From assembly GCF_002844555.1 (NCBI RefSeq), contig NZ_PJNI01000008.1, forward strand, positions 62,001 through 126,000: a stretch of 64,000 bases of DNA. Reading direction: 5' to 3'. Positions 51,419-61,344 of the stretch are shown here, piece after piece (within the stretch, counting starts at the first letter, position 1; each line of letters opens with the position of its first letter). Below the pieces are notes generated by a model. The model worked only from the letters and a program-made list of their open reading frames with translations, was not told the DNA's origin and ran no database searches. A program made the translations under genes and the position numbers. This stretch comes from Brumimicrobium salinarum. Its GTDB lineage: Bacteria > Bacteroidota > Bacteroidia > Flavobacteriales_D > Crocinitomicaceae.

Positions 51419-52168
51419 ATGTTAAAGAAAAGTAGCATTTTGTTGGTATTCACTTTTGTGTTTTTTGCATGTAAAAAAGCAGAAGATCGTGCCTGTTTTA
51501 AAGGAAAAGGTGATGATGCGTCTTTAGAATATGTTTTACCGATTCAAGTAGATAGTTTAATGCTTTACGATAATTTATTTTACACTTTAATTGATAGTGA
51601 TGAGCATAAAGTTGTTTTGAAAGGCGGAGATAATTTATTGAAACACATAGATGTGCAGGTAGGCGATAAGAAATTAACATTGCGCAACAAAAATAAATGT
51701 AGCTTTTTGAGGTCGTTTAAAAATGAAATACATGCTTATATTTATGTGGATACTGTCCGGTCTATTCATTATGAAGGTTCTAAACAATTATTGAGTAAGG
51801 ATACTTTATTTTCAAACGAATTGAGATTGATGATTACGGATGGTGCTGGAGATGTTAATTTAATATTAAAAAACAGTTACACCAGTGCGGTCATTACACA
51901 TGGTTTTGGAAACTTTAAGTTGAGTGGCTATACTAATGCTGCATTTTTACACTGTAATACCAATAGTTATTGTGATACGAGAAAGCTAAAAGTAACACAT
52001 GGTTTGAATGTTATTTCTAATACGGTATCCAATATGTTGATCAATGCAAATTCTCATTCTTTCAAAGCTGAAATATATGAGAGTGGCAATATAAAATATG
52101 TTGGAAACCCTGGGACTGTATCTTTTTCCAAATACGGGAAAGGAAATCTAATCGATTTGAATAATTAA
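51419..52168 (+). CDS. DUF2807 lipoprotein
   Basis: The protein, from ATG 51419, has a lipoprotein signal (MLKKSSILLVFTFVFFACKK) and a beta-rich body with IHYEGSKQLLSKDTLFSNEL and NLILKNSYTSAVITHGFGNF, matching the DUF2807 head-GIN domain. The longer start 51410 is possible. It lies in the same unit as the PagL-like gene, overlapping or abutting its end. It is an outer-envelope protein, role unknown. Confidence 0.75.
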   Translation: MLKKSSILLVFTFVFFACKKAEDRACFKGKGDDASLEYVLPIQVDSLMLYDNLFYTLIDSDEHKVVLKGGDNLLKHIDVQVGDKKLTLRNKNKCSFLRSFKNEIHAYIYVDTVRSIHYEGSKQLLSKDTLFSNELRLMITDGAGDVNLILKNSYTSAVITHGFGNFKLSGYTNAAFLHCNTNSYCDTRKLKVTHGLNVISNTVSNMLINANSHSFKAEIYESGNIKYVGNPGTVSFSKYGKGNLIDLNN

Positions 52169-52213
52169 GATATATATCTTATTTTTGTAGCATAATAAAA
52201 GAAGAACAAACCA

Positions 52214-52408
52214 ATGGATTTAATAATAATAGCAGTTGTTTTATTAGCCTTAGCATTCGGAGGGATTGCAATAAAAATTTGGGCTAAAAAAGATGGTGAA
52301 TTTGCAGGTACTTGCGCAAGTAATAATCCAGTTTTACAAGAAGAAGGTGCGGCATGTGGAATGTGTGGTGCTAAACCAGAAGAAAAATGTCAATCAGATA
52401 AGCAGTAA
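52214..52408 (+). CDS. Small membrane protein with Cys-x2-Cys tail (64 aa)
   Basis: The 64-residue product has an N-terminal helix (LIIIAVVLLALAFGGIAIKI) and a soluble tail KKDGEFAGTCASNNPVLQEE followed by GAACGMCGAKPEEKCQ. This small protein is conserved among Flavobacteria, usually single-copy. The two CxxC-type cysteines suggest metal or redox binding. It lies 45 bases after the DUF2807 gene. Confidence 0.72.
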   Translation: MDLIIIAVVLLALAFGGIAIKIWAKKDGEFAGTCASNNPVLQEEGAACGMCGAKPEEKCQSDKQ

Positions 52409-52618
52409 TTGATGCTTTATCAATATAATCCTTAAACGCAACCACCGTCTTCCTTTTGTTTTTCATACGATGAGAGCGTATGAATGTGCAATTCTTTTTC
52501 GATAAAAGATTGATTCAACCCATAACGCTTACAACTATACAATAGACTCTAAATTGCGTAAATCTCTATTTTTTACGTGATTCCCTACAATTATACTAAT
52601 ATGGTATTAATAAAATTC

Positions 52619-52653
52619 CTCCATCTCTAAAATCTTTGACTTTAGAGATGGAG
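52619..52653. terminator. Intrinsic terminator
   Basis: CTCCATCTCTAAA (52619-52631) pairs with TTTAGAGATGGAG (52641-52653), a 13-bp perfect stem. It lies between the small membrane gene and the convergent TlpA-like gene and may serve both strands. There is no strong T-run. Confidence 0.6.
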
Positions 52654-52809
52654 AAATGAAAGTCAGTTAGAGTTGAGAATAAGAAAAAAGAAGAAAAGCG
52701 AATCTTTTCTCCTTTTTTCTTACGTTTCCATTTTATTCAGATTACGAGAAATCTTTATCTACATCTACCAGCTTAACATTAAGCTTTTCAAATTTCAAGC
52801 GCTTAATCT

Positions 52810-54348
52810 TTACTTGATATCAGTGGCATTTTCATCAAGCTCAAAGAGCTTCTTATCATCAGAACGATCTTGTAAATCATCAATTAATCGCTCAATTTGA
52901 CCAATGCTTAAAGATTTAGCAATGATTTTTTTGTCTTTGTCCAAAATCCAAACTCGTGGTGTCGAATAAATATCATAGGTGTCCTGATAGTTTATCGATT
53001 CCAATGTTGTTTTAGAAGGGATTAACGATCTTGGATTTTCTTTGGCTTGATTGTATATGTCTCTCGTAATACCAACATTAATAAAACTCAATCCTTTATC
53101 TTTTATGAACTTTTTCCAATCCTCAAAGTCATCACCTGTTGCTTTTCCTACCGCAAAAATCTCAACATTTCGCGCTTTAAACTTTTCAGAGTAAAGTGTT
53201 TCTAATTTCGGTGTTACAGTTTTACAATGGCCACATCCTGGATCCCAAAAGTACAATATTGTGTAATCTGCTTCTGTTTCGTATAGATTATACCATTTTT
53301 GATTTGTAGAATCTGGTAAAATAAGATTGGGTGGAATTTCTCCTTGAACAAGTCGAAGTCTTTTTTTGGTGTCCTTACACAGTTCGTCCAACTTTTCCTT
53401 TTCCATCCAATGCCCTTTATATTCACCTTGATCATTAGTTGCACAATAATATCTATTGATCATATAATTGCTCACTTTGTCCATTCCCATAATTTTTGAT
53501 TTCTCAAAATGTGAAGTAATATTCGTTACAAAGAATCTATACATCATAGAGGATTCATCTAATTCGTCTACAATGGGATGAATGTATTTTATTAAAGTGT
53601 CTGGGTGTTGCAAAAGCATCTTTTTAGAATAGTAATACTCAATCTTATTTTGTAATAAAGGAGTGTTAACAAGTCGATCGTCTGTTAAGTCTATATGGTC
53701 AAAATAATGATCTCTGTAATATTCGTAACTAAAGTTTTCATTGATTGGATCGCCATTTTCATCTTTAGGAGATTCTGGGATTTCTAAATCTGTAGACATT
53801 TTGATAATAGCAGCAGCAAGAGTATTTGGATTATCTTTAACTACTTTATTTTGATATGCCTTCACTTTATCACCGACTTCGTTGACTTTATTCTTTAATT
53901 CTTTGGCTTCTTTTGAGTTTTTATCTTCTATATTGGATAATTTAGATTGAAAACCTTCTGCTGTTTCTCTAGATCTTTTCATGAATCGGATGTAATCCAA
54001 GAAAATTTTATTCTCTTTTGAAGATTTAACCACCATGTGATCAACATAGTTAGGAGACTTTGTTTCAATGTGAACCTTCTCATTATTGTGGATGAACTCA
54101 AAATAACGTTGTCCGGGCAATAAAAGCGCCATTATTCCAGGATCTTGTTTACTGCCATCGAAAGTAACTTTGCTGTTTACCAATTGAGCCGTATCAGCGT
54201 AATATAATTTACTTCCGACATATTTTACTAAATGAACAGTAGTATCTTTGATACCTGTTACTTTAAATGTTAAATCTTGAGAAAACCCACTGAATCCTAA
54301 TAATGCAGTAAGTATAAGTGTATTAATTATTTTCATAATTCTTTTCAA
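52810..54348 (-). CDS. TlpA-like thioredoxin with DUF4369-type N-terminus
   Basis: The 512-residue protein has a signal peptide (IINTLILTALLGFSGFSQDL), a DUF4369-like N-terminal domain (KVTGIKDTTVHLVKYVGSKL), a long helical middle, and a C-terminal thioredoxin fold with ILYFWDPGCGHCKTVTPKLE, a CGHC redox site. It acts in the periplasm, probably on thiols. It is monocistronic; the ABC permease gene lies 88 bases upstream in the same direction. Confidence 0.85.
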   Translation of the reverse strand: MKRIMKIINTLILTALLGFSGFSQDLTFKVTGIKDTTVHLVKYVGSKLYYADTAQLVNSKVTFDGSKQDPGIMALLLPGQRYFEFIHNNEKVHIETKSPNYVDHMVVKSSKENKIFLDYIRFMKRSRETAEGFQSKLSNIEDKNSKEAKELKNKVNEVGDKVKAYQNKVVKDNPNTLAAAIIKMSTDLEIPESPKDENGDPINENFSYEYYRDHYFDHIDLTDDRLVNTPLLQNKIEYYYSKKMLLQHPDTLIKYIHPIVDELDESSMMYRFFVTNITSHFEKSKIMGMDKVSNYMINRYYCATNDQGEYKGHWMEKEKLDELCKDTKKRLRLVQGEIPPNLILPDSTNQKWYNLYETEADYTILYFWDPGCGHCKTVTPKLETLYSEKFKARNVEIFAVGKATGDDFEDWKKFIKDKGLSFINVGITRDIYNQAKENPRSLIPSKTTLESINYQDTYDIYSTPRVWILDKDKKIIAKSLSIGQIERLIDDLQDRSDDKKLFELDENATDIK

Positions 54349-54435
54349 TTTATGCTAATATAATTTGTATTCTTTAATTTTAACGGTTGAAACGTGAAGA
54401 GGTTTATCCTTTTAACACATTTTTAACTAATTTGA

Positions 54436-55611
54436 TCAACGAGATTTTAAAATGCCCTTCTTAGCATTGAAGTAATTGACAACGGTATATATGCCAAAAG
54501 CAATCACTACCGATAAAATACTTAACAGTGTATACCCTGAAGCGATATGGATTCCACCTTGAACCAATAATTCATCAATAAAGAATTTGGCCACTCCAAA
54601 AACAAGCAAACTCGCACCTGCAATAATAGCAAACACTTTAATAAAGTATAAGATTATAGTTCTAATGATGTGGTTAGGCGCATATCCTTGTCGCAATAAA
54701 GTACGTATTTCGTATTCGTTTCTTGAAATTAATAACTGCGCGTACTGTATTAAAACTAAACCTGCTAAAAAAACTGTTATGACACTTATTCCTATAAGTA
54801 TGGAAAATAAAGTTCCTGCAACGCTTTTCAGTTTACCTACAATCATAGAGTTCTCTTTTGATTCTAAAGAACGTTTTTCCAAATAATTTTCAAATTCACC
54901 AAAACGACCTTCCTTTACTGTTAACATCAATTGAGTTGTTTTTGCAGGTACGCTTGTTGGAAAAGTAGCATTTCCATATTCCATGAAAGATGCAGGAACT
55001 AAAATAGCAGAAACTTCATTTGTGAAGCCGACAATTTTTACTTTTTCCCAGTCTTTTTTCTCATCGTTGTATAAAGTGAATTTAAAGCCTATTGTTTTGG
55101 CTAAATCATCCGATACTTGAGGAATTCCTTTTGCACTTGCAAATGTGTTGAGCATTACTAAAAAATCGCGGGGTAAAACTATGGGAACAAATTCATCACC
55201 TGGTTCCCATTTCCAAGCAGCAGCATCGATTTTAGTGAATTCATTATCAACCGACTGTACAAAAACATCTGAACGAAAATAAGGAACAAGTTCGCTGTCT
55301 GTCTGTAATGAAACGCCAAAACTATTACTTAAGATTGGCTGTAAACTTTCAGTAAAACTTTCATTGCGAATACTTTCAATTTCACGCTGACTAAAGTCTG
55401 TCTTAGTCATTTTCATGCTGCTATAATTATTAACTTCCTTTTGGATAATCATAGTATTATTTCCTAAAATATCTTCGCCTTCTCCAAATTCGTTTACCCT
55501 TATGAGGTAATGAATAGAAGTAACTAGAAAAGTAAAACCTAAAAATGAACCAATCATAGCAATGATCAATTGCGTTTTATTTTGATAACTAAATAAAATT
55601 TTCTTTACCAT
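54436..55611 (-). CDS. ABC transporter permease (FtsX/LolE-like)
   Basis: The 391-residue protein has an N-terminal transmembrane helix (IIAMIGSFLGFTFLVTSIHY), a large periplasmic domain, and three helices near the C-terminus (LFSILIGISVITVFLAGLVL, IKVFAIIAGASLLVFGVAKF, ILSVVIAFGIYTVVNYF). This is the FtsX-like permease layout. It begins 4 bases after the ATP-binding protein's stop, so both form one transporter, probably for a lipid or lipoprotein-type substrate. Confidence 0.85.
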   Translation of the reverse strand: MVKKILFSYQNKTQLIIAMIGSFLGFTFLVTSIHYLIRVNEFGEGEDILGNNTMIIQKEVNNYSSMKMTKTDFSQREIESIRNESFTESLQPILSNSFGVSLQTDSELVPYFRSDVFVQSVDNEFTKIDAAAWKWEPGDEFVPIVLPRDFLVMLNTFASAKGIPQVSDDLAKTIGFKFTLYNDEKKDWEKVKIVGFTNEVSAILVPASFMEYGNATFPTSVPAKTTQLMLTVKEGRFGEFENYLEKRSLESKENSMIVGKLKSVAGTLFSILIGISVITVFLAGLVLIQYAQLLISRNEYEIRTLLRQGYAPNHIIRTIILYFIKVFAIIAGASLLVFGVAKFFIDELLVQGGIHIASGYTLLSILSVVIAFGIYTVVNYFNAKKGILKSR

Positions 55612-55614
55612 GAT

Positions 55615-56256
55615 TTATAAATTAAGTGTTCGATTAAAATTAAAACTATGATCTTCTCCTAAAGTGGTTAAGACGAACCCAGCATTAAGTTGATTTGCTC
55701 TTTCATCAATTAATTGAAGTGATCTTTGGGTATTTTCTTCATCTAGATGACTAAATGGTTCATCCATAATTAACCAATCAAAAGGCTGACTTAATGCACG
55801 GATAATAGCTACACGCTGCTGTTGTCCCATTGATAAAATACCGCAAGGAACTTTCCATTTATCTTCAATTTCAAGTGCTTTGAGCATTTCTTTTAATGTT
55901 TTTGCTGAGAAAGTATCGGTAAGCTGATTTTTTAGCTGAAGATTTTCTTCAACTGTTAATTGCGGAAATAATTGAAGGTCTTGAAAAACAAAACTGATCT
56001 TATTTTTTCTTAAATCCGCCCATGCTGTAGGTGAAAATGAAGTGATTTCTTTCTCATCAAAGCGGATTTTACCGTTAAAATCATTACGAATCCCGGCAAG
56101 CGTATGTGTAAAAGTCGTTTTTCCTTTTCCGCTAGATGCGTTGAGCATTACTTTTTCGCCTTTATTTAAGGAAAATGAACTGCCCCAAATACTTTGAGCA
56201 CTGTGTGAAATTCCAGAAAGTGGAATCGGAATGACTTTGTCAAAATGAATGTTCAT
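55615..56256 (-). CDS. ABC transporter ATP-binding protein (LolD-like)
   Basis: The 213-residue protein has Walker A NASSGKGKTTFTHTLAG, signature LSMGQQQRVA and Walker B WLIMDEPFSHLDEEN. It pairs with the FtsX-like permease encoded next. The GKGKT in Walker A differs slightly from GSGKST but keeps the essential residues. The substrate is unknown; LolD-type lipoprotein transporters are the nearest relatives. Confidence 0.88.
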   Translation of the reverse strand: MNIHFDKVIPIPLSGISHSAQSIWGSSFSLNKGEKVMLNASSGKGKTTFTHTLAGIRNDFNGKIRFDEKEITSFSPTAWADLRKNKISFVFQDLQLFPQLTVEENLQLKNQLTDTFSAKTLKEMLKALEIEDKWKVPCGILSMGQQQRVAIIRALSQPFDWLIMDEPFSHLDEENTQRSLQLIDERANQLNAGFVLTTLGEDHSFNFNRTLNL

Positions 56257-56343
56257 AGTTTTTCTTTTGTGTGTTGTTATCTGTCAATTTTCGTTCCAAT
56301 GTAAAAATAAAATCAATTTTTATTTCAATTATTTGTTAATCAA

Positions 56344-57877
56344 TTATTTATTAGGTGTTGTGTTTGGTTTTTTGCTTATCAATGAGTAGCGTGTTTTAAT
56401 GAAATACGCAAGATAAATAAGGGATAAAGCTAAGATTGGAAGGGTGTAACGTTCTTCAATTCCGCGTTGAATAAAAATTAAATAACCAACATAAATAATT
56501 AAAACATAAGAAAATATTGATTTTAAATAATGTGGTTTTCTCATAAATACGCTAAAGGGAAGTGCCAAAAAAGCGAGTGCATGTACAATAAAAGAGAGGA
56601 GTCTTAAAAACTCCATCAAAGGATGTCCCCTGAATGATTTTTGAAAAACATAAAGAGATAAATTGGAGTGAAATGCCATTTCTTTAAACACTTTTAGTGG
56701 ACTGGTGATGTAATATTGAATCCAGAATTTATTTTTGAAATCAGCAGTTAAGGCTTTAATTTGAGTAATGGTAGACTTTTCAAGTTCAGGTATATCTTTA
56801 GGCATTGCACGATTTTGATCAATGTATTTTTTTGGTGTAAGATAGATTGGTGGTAATTTAAAAACATTTCCCTAAAACGTTCACGTCCTAATTCTTTTAC
56901 AATGTGCTTCGGTAATCGATCTATAATTTCACGCGTATTTTCTTGAGCTGTTACACCCCGCATAGCTCCACTCCAAAAAGTTCCCATATAATCATGGAAG
57001 TTGGCACCTATTTCACCCCAACCTTTACTTAAATTCCATAGAGCTTGGTGTGTTGGTCTAAAGCTTGAGTGACTGTTTTCTGGATAATATATGGGGTTTA
57101 AAGATACAATTTCATGGGTGATGTTGTAATTTCTAATTTGCCAGAACAACATTCCACCTATTGAAATGAAACCAACTAAAATTAGGTTTAAAATGCATCT
57201 CCTCGGTTGTTTTACAAAGTCTGAAATTATAAAAAATGGAAATAGTACTCCAAAAACGCCAAGAAAAGGGCGGGTAATGAATATAAATGAAAATAGGACT
57301 GCACTGAAATAATAGATCCATTGTTTTCTTTTTATTGACTGAGTTTTTTTGCCTGAAGTAATATAAATGTGAAAATAATAATCAATGCAGGTGTAATTCC
57401 TTCGGTTAGGGTGTAGTAAATAAAACCGAATCCGATGCCAGAAAAACCATAAAATCCAGTAACGATTAGTGCCCAAGTTTGATTAAGAAGAAAATACAAT
57501 GCAATAAAATACATACAATAAATGGCTAAGGCAAAAAGTACGAGTTGTAGTATTTTAACAGCAAATAATGTATTCTTAAAATCTAAAAATAAACCGAAAA
57601 ATGCATAAATGCTGGAATAGCCAGGTGATCGGATGAGGAAGGCGCCATTTCCAGGGAAATTTTCTTTAAATTCACCTGTAGTTAGTAAGTTTTGAGCCGG
57701 ACTGATATAGGTGTAATCATCTGCGGTGATTATCGTTTCGTTTTCTCGAAGTGGAACATGATCTTTTTGAAGATGTTTTAGATTAATTTCATTAAAGATA
57801 AAAGCACTTAATAAGGACAAAGCTGCAAGTACTATAGCAACTCTATAATGACTTTTATGATCTTTACCTTTTGTCAC
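56344..57877 (-). pseudogene. Membrane glycosyltransferase-like protein split by two frameshifts
   Basis: Three minus-strand frames align as one protein: 57877-57332 (VAIVLAALSLLSAFIFNEI and LTEGITPALIIIFTFILLQA), 57476-56748 (IYYFSAVLFSFIFITRPFLG, RDVLF-like loop, then FREMFLNYH) and 56805-56344 (KSIFSYVLIIYVGYLIFIQR). The joints are at an A7 run near 57350 (GGCAAAAAAACTC) and a T5/A5 run near 56862. With one base added at each, the sequence reads through to about 510 residues with about 10 hydrophobic helices, as in polyprenol-linked GT39/ArnT-like transferases. Either a decayed gene or assembly errors. Confidence 0.6.
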
Positions 57878-58934
57878 TTTCCTCAGCTTTACCTTCTCTA
57901 ATCATTTTTTCTTTTTGTTGGATTTCTTGGTTTGATAAATTGTTCTCTTTCGTGTCAATTACTTTATTCAAACTAAACTCACATGCAACAGGGAAATGAT
58001 CTGAACCGATTGATTTCAAAATGTCTAATTTTCCCAAAAAAATATGTTTACTGTGAAAAACCAAGTCCAACGGAGCTCTAAAAAACCAATATTTTGCATG
58101 AAATGAGGCTAAGATTCCTCGTCCATGTCTACCGTCAATTAACTGACTAGCCTTTTTAAATATCAGTGATACTTTCGACCATGCAACAGTGTTGAAATCA
58201 CCCACCACTAAAACAGGTTTATTCATCTGATTAATTTTGTTGGCAATACACATTAAATCGCCATCACGCTCTTTTGAGTTAGCCTCTTGCGTAGGTGAAG
58301 GGGGAGGCGGATGAACACAAAAAAGACAAAAGTTATTTCCATTTTCTGTTTTGAAATGTGCTTCGATGGAAGGAACATCTTCTGCAACAAAATAATGTGT
58401 TTTTACACTTTCAAAAGGTATTTTTGAATATAAATGCATACCATAGGTGTTTTCCAATGTAACTTTTTGAGTGTATGGATAATCTGCTTCCAATTCTTGC
58501 ATGGCTTTTTCCCAATCAGAATTACTTTCTATGGTTAAAAATAGCGTTGGACATTCGTCTTTTATTAAGTTTAAAAAGCGCTCGTAATCTGTGTTGTATT
58601 GATATACATTAGTAGAGATAATTTTGAGTTTTTGAGCATTTTCATTTTCGGGAGTTGGTTTTTTATGCAATTGGGTAAAATGAAAAAATAAATATAAATG
58701 ATAAACGATAAGTGCAATTTGTATTAATAAAACAGCGTAATATAGTATGTTGTCCTTCATAAAAGCTACCAACCCAATGCTAGCGATGATTTGTAGCACC
58801 AAAATTTGAAGTTTTATAAACTCTGGAACCCGAAAAACCCAATGTTGATGTTGAGAAAATGGAAGAATACTTAATAATATAAGCAGTATTGAAAATATTA
58901 AAAAGAAAAGTTCCATAGATATCTGTTTTTTCAA
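57864..58934 (-). CDS. Membrane-anchored endonuclease/exonuclease/phosphatase
   Basis: The 356-residue protein has an N-terminal hydrophobic part with about three helices (MELFFLIFSILLILLSILPF, KLQILVLQIIASIGLVAFMK), and then an EEP fold with KIISTNVYQYNTDYERFL, VLVVGDFNTVAWSK and IGSDHFPVACEF. The GDFN and SDH motifs bear catalytic residues. Likely a phosphodiesterase of the envelope, nucleic-acid or lipid. It overlaps the start of the broken glycosyltransferase by 14 bases. Confidence 0.82.
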   Translation of the reverse strand: MKKQISMELFFLIFSILLILLSILPFSQHQHWVFRVPEFIKLQILVLQIIASIGLVAFMKDNILYYAVLLIQIALIVYHLYLFFHFTQLHKKPTPENENAQKLKIISTNVYQYNTDYERFLNLIKDECPTLFLTIESNSDWEKAMQELEADYPYTQKVTLENTYGMHLYSKIPFESVKTHYFVAEDVPSIEAHFKTENGNNFCLFCVHPPPPSPTQEANSKERDGDLMCIANKINQMNKPVLVVGDFNTVAWSKVSLIFKKASQLIDGRHGRGILASFHAKYWFFRAPLDLVFHSKHIFLGKLDILKSIGSDHFPVACEFSLNKVIDTKENNLSNQEIQQKEKMIREGKAEESDKR

Positions 58935-59031
58935 AGATATTAAAAAGCAGCAAATTTTTTTAATCGAAATATTGGTATGCTATATTTTAAACGAAAAAAA
59001 AATCCAAACTTAAGTTTGAGCTGACCACTAA

Positions 59032-60156
59032 CTATCTTTCGTTTCGTTTGATCTTTTGGAAAGTTATGCCCAGTTTTCTTTCATAATCTTTAAGTGTTTT
59101 TGCTTCAGCGTTATTAACAAAGCAAATTGAAATCCCCTTTTTACCTGCTCTGGCAGTACGGCCGCTACGATGTGTATAATATTCCAAACTTTCGGGAAGC
59201 TGATAGTGAATGACAAATGCTAAATCTGCAATGTCAATACCTCTTGCCGAAACGTCTGTTGCTACAAGAATTCTTAAAGATTCATTTTTAAATGCACGCA
59301 TGACTTTATCACGTTCTTTTTGAAGTAAATCTCCATGAATTGCGTCTGCGGAACAGTTTTTTGCAATGAGTTGTTTGGATAGTTTTTTAGTGGCAGCTTT
59401 TGTTTTACAAAAAACAACCCCACGGTTTCCTTCCTGTGATTTTAAGAAAAGTAAAAGCGCTTCTAACTTTTCTGATTCATCACATACGAGATACTGATGA
59501 TCAATATTCTTATTAACTACATCTGCTTTGTCAATACTTATTCTTACCGCCTTTGGAGATAAATGTGCAGCAACGATTTGTTCTATACCTTGTGGTAAGG
59601 TAGCTGAAAAAAGCCATTTGTTTTTTACTTGAGGAAGAGATGTTAAAATTTGATTGAGTTCTTTTTGAAATCCCATACTTAGCATTTCATCAGCCTCGTC
59701 TAGAATAATTGTTTTAACGTGATCTAAATGAATGACTTTTCTAGCTAATAAATCAATCAAGCGACCAGGAGTTGCTACAACGATGTGTGTTGGACGTTGT
59801 AGATTCGAAATTTGCTTTTCTATGCGCTCACCTCCATAAACGGATTCAACAAAAACTTTTTCAGTGAATTTGGTAAATTTAAAAAGTTGTTTAGCTACTT
59901 GCTGTGCGAGTTCACGTGTTGGACATAAAATTAAACCCTGAATGTGTTGAATTTTAGTATCAATTTTTTCTAATAAAGGTAAACCAAAAGCAGCTGTTTT
60001 ACCAGTTCCTGTTTGTGCTTGAGCAACCATTTCTATATTGGAGGCAAGTAATATTGGTATAACCCTTTGCTGTATGGTGGTTGGCTCAATAATATTCATT
60101 TCTCGAAGACCTTTGTTCAGGTCAGCATCAATTCCTAATTCTTTAAAATCTTTCAC
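59032..60156 (-). CDS. DEAD-box RNA helicase, RhlE-like
   Basis: The protein contains AQTGTGKTAAFGLPLLEKID (Walker A), LCPTRELAQQVA, ILDEADEMLSMGF, LFSATLPQGIEQIV and YTHRSGRTARAGKKG. It is a standard DEAD-box RNA helicase with a short C-terminus and no DbpA RNA-binding domain. The GTG start at 60156 (KDFKELGIDADLNKGLREMN) is chosen; a longer ATG start at 60204 adds residues without family support. It unwinds RNA, for example in ribosome assembly or decay. Confidence 0.9.
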   Translation of the reverse strand: MKDFKELGIDADLNKGLREMNIIEPTTIQQRVIPILLASNIEMVAQAQTGTGKTAAFGLPLLEKIDTKIQHIQGLILCPTRELAQQVAKQLFKFTKFTEKVFVESVYGGERIEKQISNLQRPTHIVVATPGRLIDLLARKVIHLDHVKTIILDEADEMLSMGFQKELNQILTSLPQVKNKWLFSATLPQGIEQIVAAHLSPKAVRISIDKADVVNKNIDHQYLVCDESEKLEALLLFLKSQEGNRGVVFCKTKAATKKLSKQLIAKNCSADAIHGDLLQKERDKVMRAFKNESLRILVATDVSARGIDIADLAFVIHYQLPESLEYYTHRSGRTARAGKKGISICFVNNAEAKTLKDYERKLGITFQKIKRNER

Positions 60157-60399
60157 TGTTCGTTTTTTATTGAATTTGTAAAGATAGATAAAAGTAAAGA
60201 GCATTGGCTATTTGATGATGTAAAACGATAAAGATGGAGTGGAGGATAGGCTTTAAGAAAAGAATAATATTATTTTTTTTTGGGATTTCATGATCTGGGA
60301 CATGAGATTGCATTTATGAAAATTAAGATTTTTTATAAAACAATTCCATCAGCAAAGTCATTTAGTTTTATCTTTAATGGCAGAAGAAAAATAAACACA

Positions 60400-61344
60400 A
60401 TGATTCATAAGATAAAAAAGTTACTTAATCCGATTATAGATGTGGTAAAAACCATTATTGACGGTGTAAGTTCACACAGTTTAATGACTTTTGCAGCAGC
60501 AATTGGATTTTATACTATATTTTCTTTACCAGGTTTAATGGTTACGATAATTGTTGTGGCTGGTTTTTTTCTTGGAAAAGATGCAGCTTCAGGTGAGTTA
60601 ACTACGCAATTAGGAGAGTTTATTGGTCCTGAAATTGCCAATTCCATATCCGACATTATCATGCAAGTAAATGTAGGGGGAGATGGTGTACTTCAGACCG
60701 TTATTGGTGTAGGGACACTTGTTTTTTCCGCAACAACAGTTTTTATGTGTCTGCAGCAAGGATTAAATAGAATTTGGGATGTCGTAGCGCAACCTAAAAG
60801 AGGGTTTGTTAAATTTTTAATTAACCGTGTGCTTTCATTAGGAATGATTGTAGGGATGGGATTCATTTTAATTGTCTCATTAATTAGTGATACTTTACTT
60901 GAATTATTTTTCAATGAAATTCAAAAATTGATTGGTGAAAATACAGGAGTTCTTTTGACTATTGTGAGTACAGTCGTTTCATTCGCTATTATTTTTGTAA
61001 TTATTGCGATGATTTTTAAGTTTTTACCAGATGTTAAACTGCGGTGGAAAGATGTTGGAATGGCATCGTTAATAACGGCTGGATTATTTGTATTGGGGAA
61101 ATATGCCATTCAAATGTATTTATCGAATAGTACATTTTCACAAACCTATCAAGCAGCAGGATCCGTAATTGTACTTTTAATTTGGGTGTATTATTCCACA
61201 GTAGTTATCTTAATTGGAGCCGAAATAACAAGAGCCATAATGATTTACAAAGGTAGACCAATTCGGCCGGCGAATCATGCCAAAAAAATCAGCCTTCAAG
61301 AAATGGATTATGAGACCTATAAATCCAACCTGAATGGCGATTAG
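60400..61344 (+). CDS. YihY/BrkB family membrane protein
   Basis: From ATG 60400 the product (about 314 residues, starting MIHKIKKLLNPIIDVVKTII) has about six hydrophobic helices: FAAAIGFYTIFSLPGLMVTI, VLQTVIGVGTLVFSATTVFM and others, in the YihY/BrkB layout. A longer frame from 60280 adds 40 residues that look untranslated. It is an inner-membrane protein of unclear role; older claims that it is ribonuclease BN are wrong for the family. The stop overlaps the convergent TamL gene by four bases. Confidence 0.85.
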   Translation: MIHKIKKLLNPIIDVVKTIIDGVSSHSLMTFAAAIGFYTIFSLPGLMVTIIVVAGFFLGKDAASGELTTQLGEFIGPEIANSISDIIMQVNVGGDGVLQTVIGVGTLVFSATTVFMCLQQGLNRIWDVVAQPKRGFVKFLINRVLSLGMIVGMGFILIVSLISDTLLELFFNEIQKLIGENTGVLLTIVSTVVSFAIIFVIIAMIFKFLPDVKLRWKDVGMASLITAGLFVLGKYAIQMYLSNSTFSQTYQAAGSVIVLLIWVYYSTVVILIGAEITRAIMIYKGRPIRPANHAKKISLQEMDYETYKSNLNGD

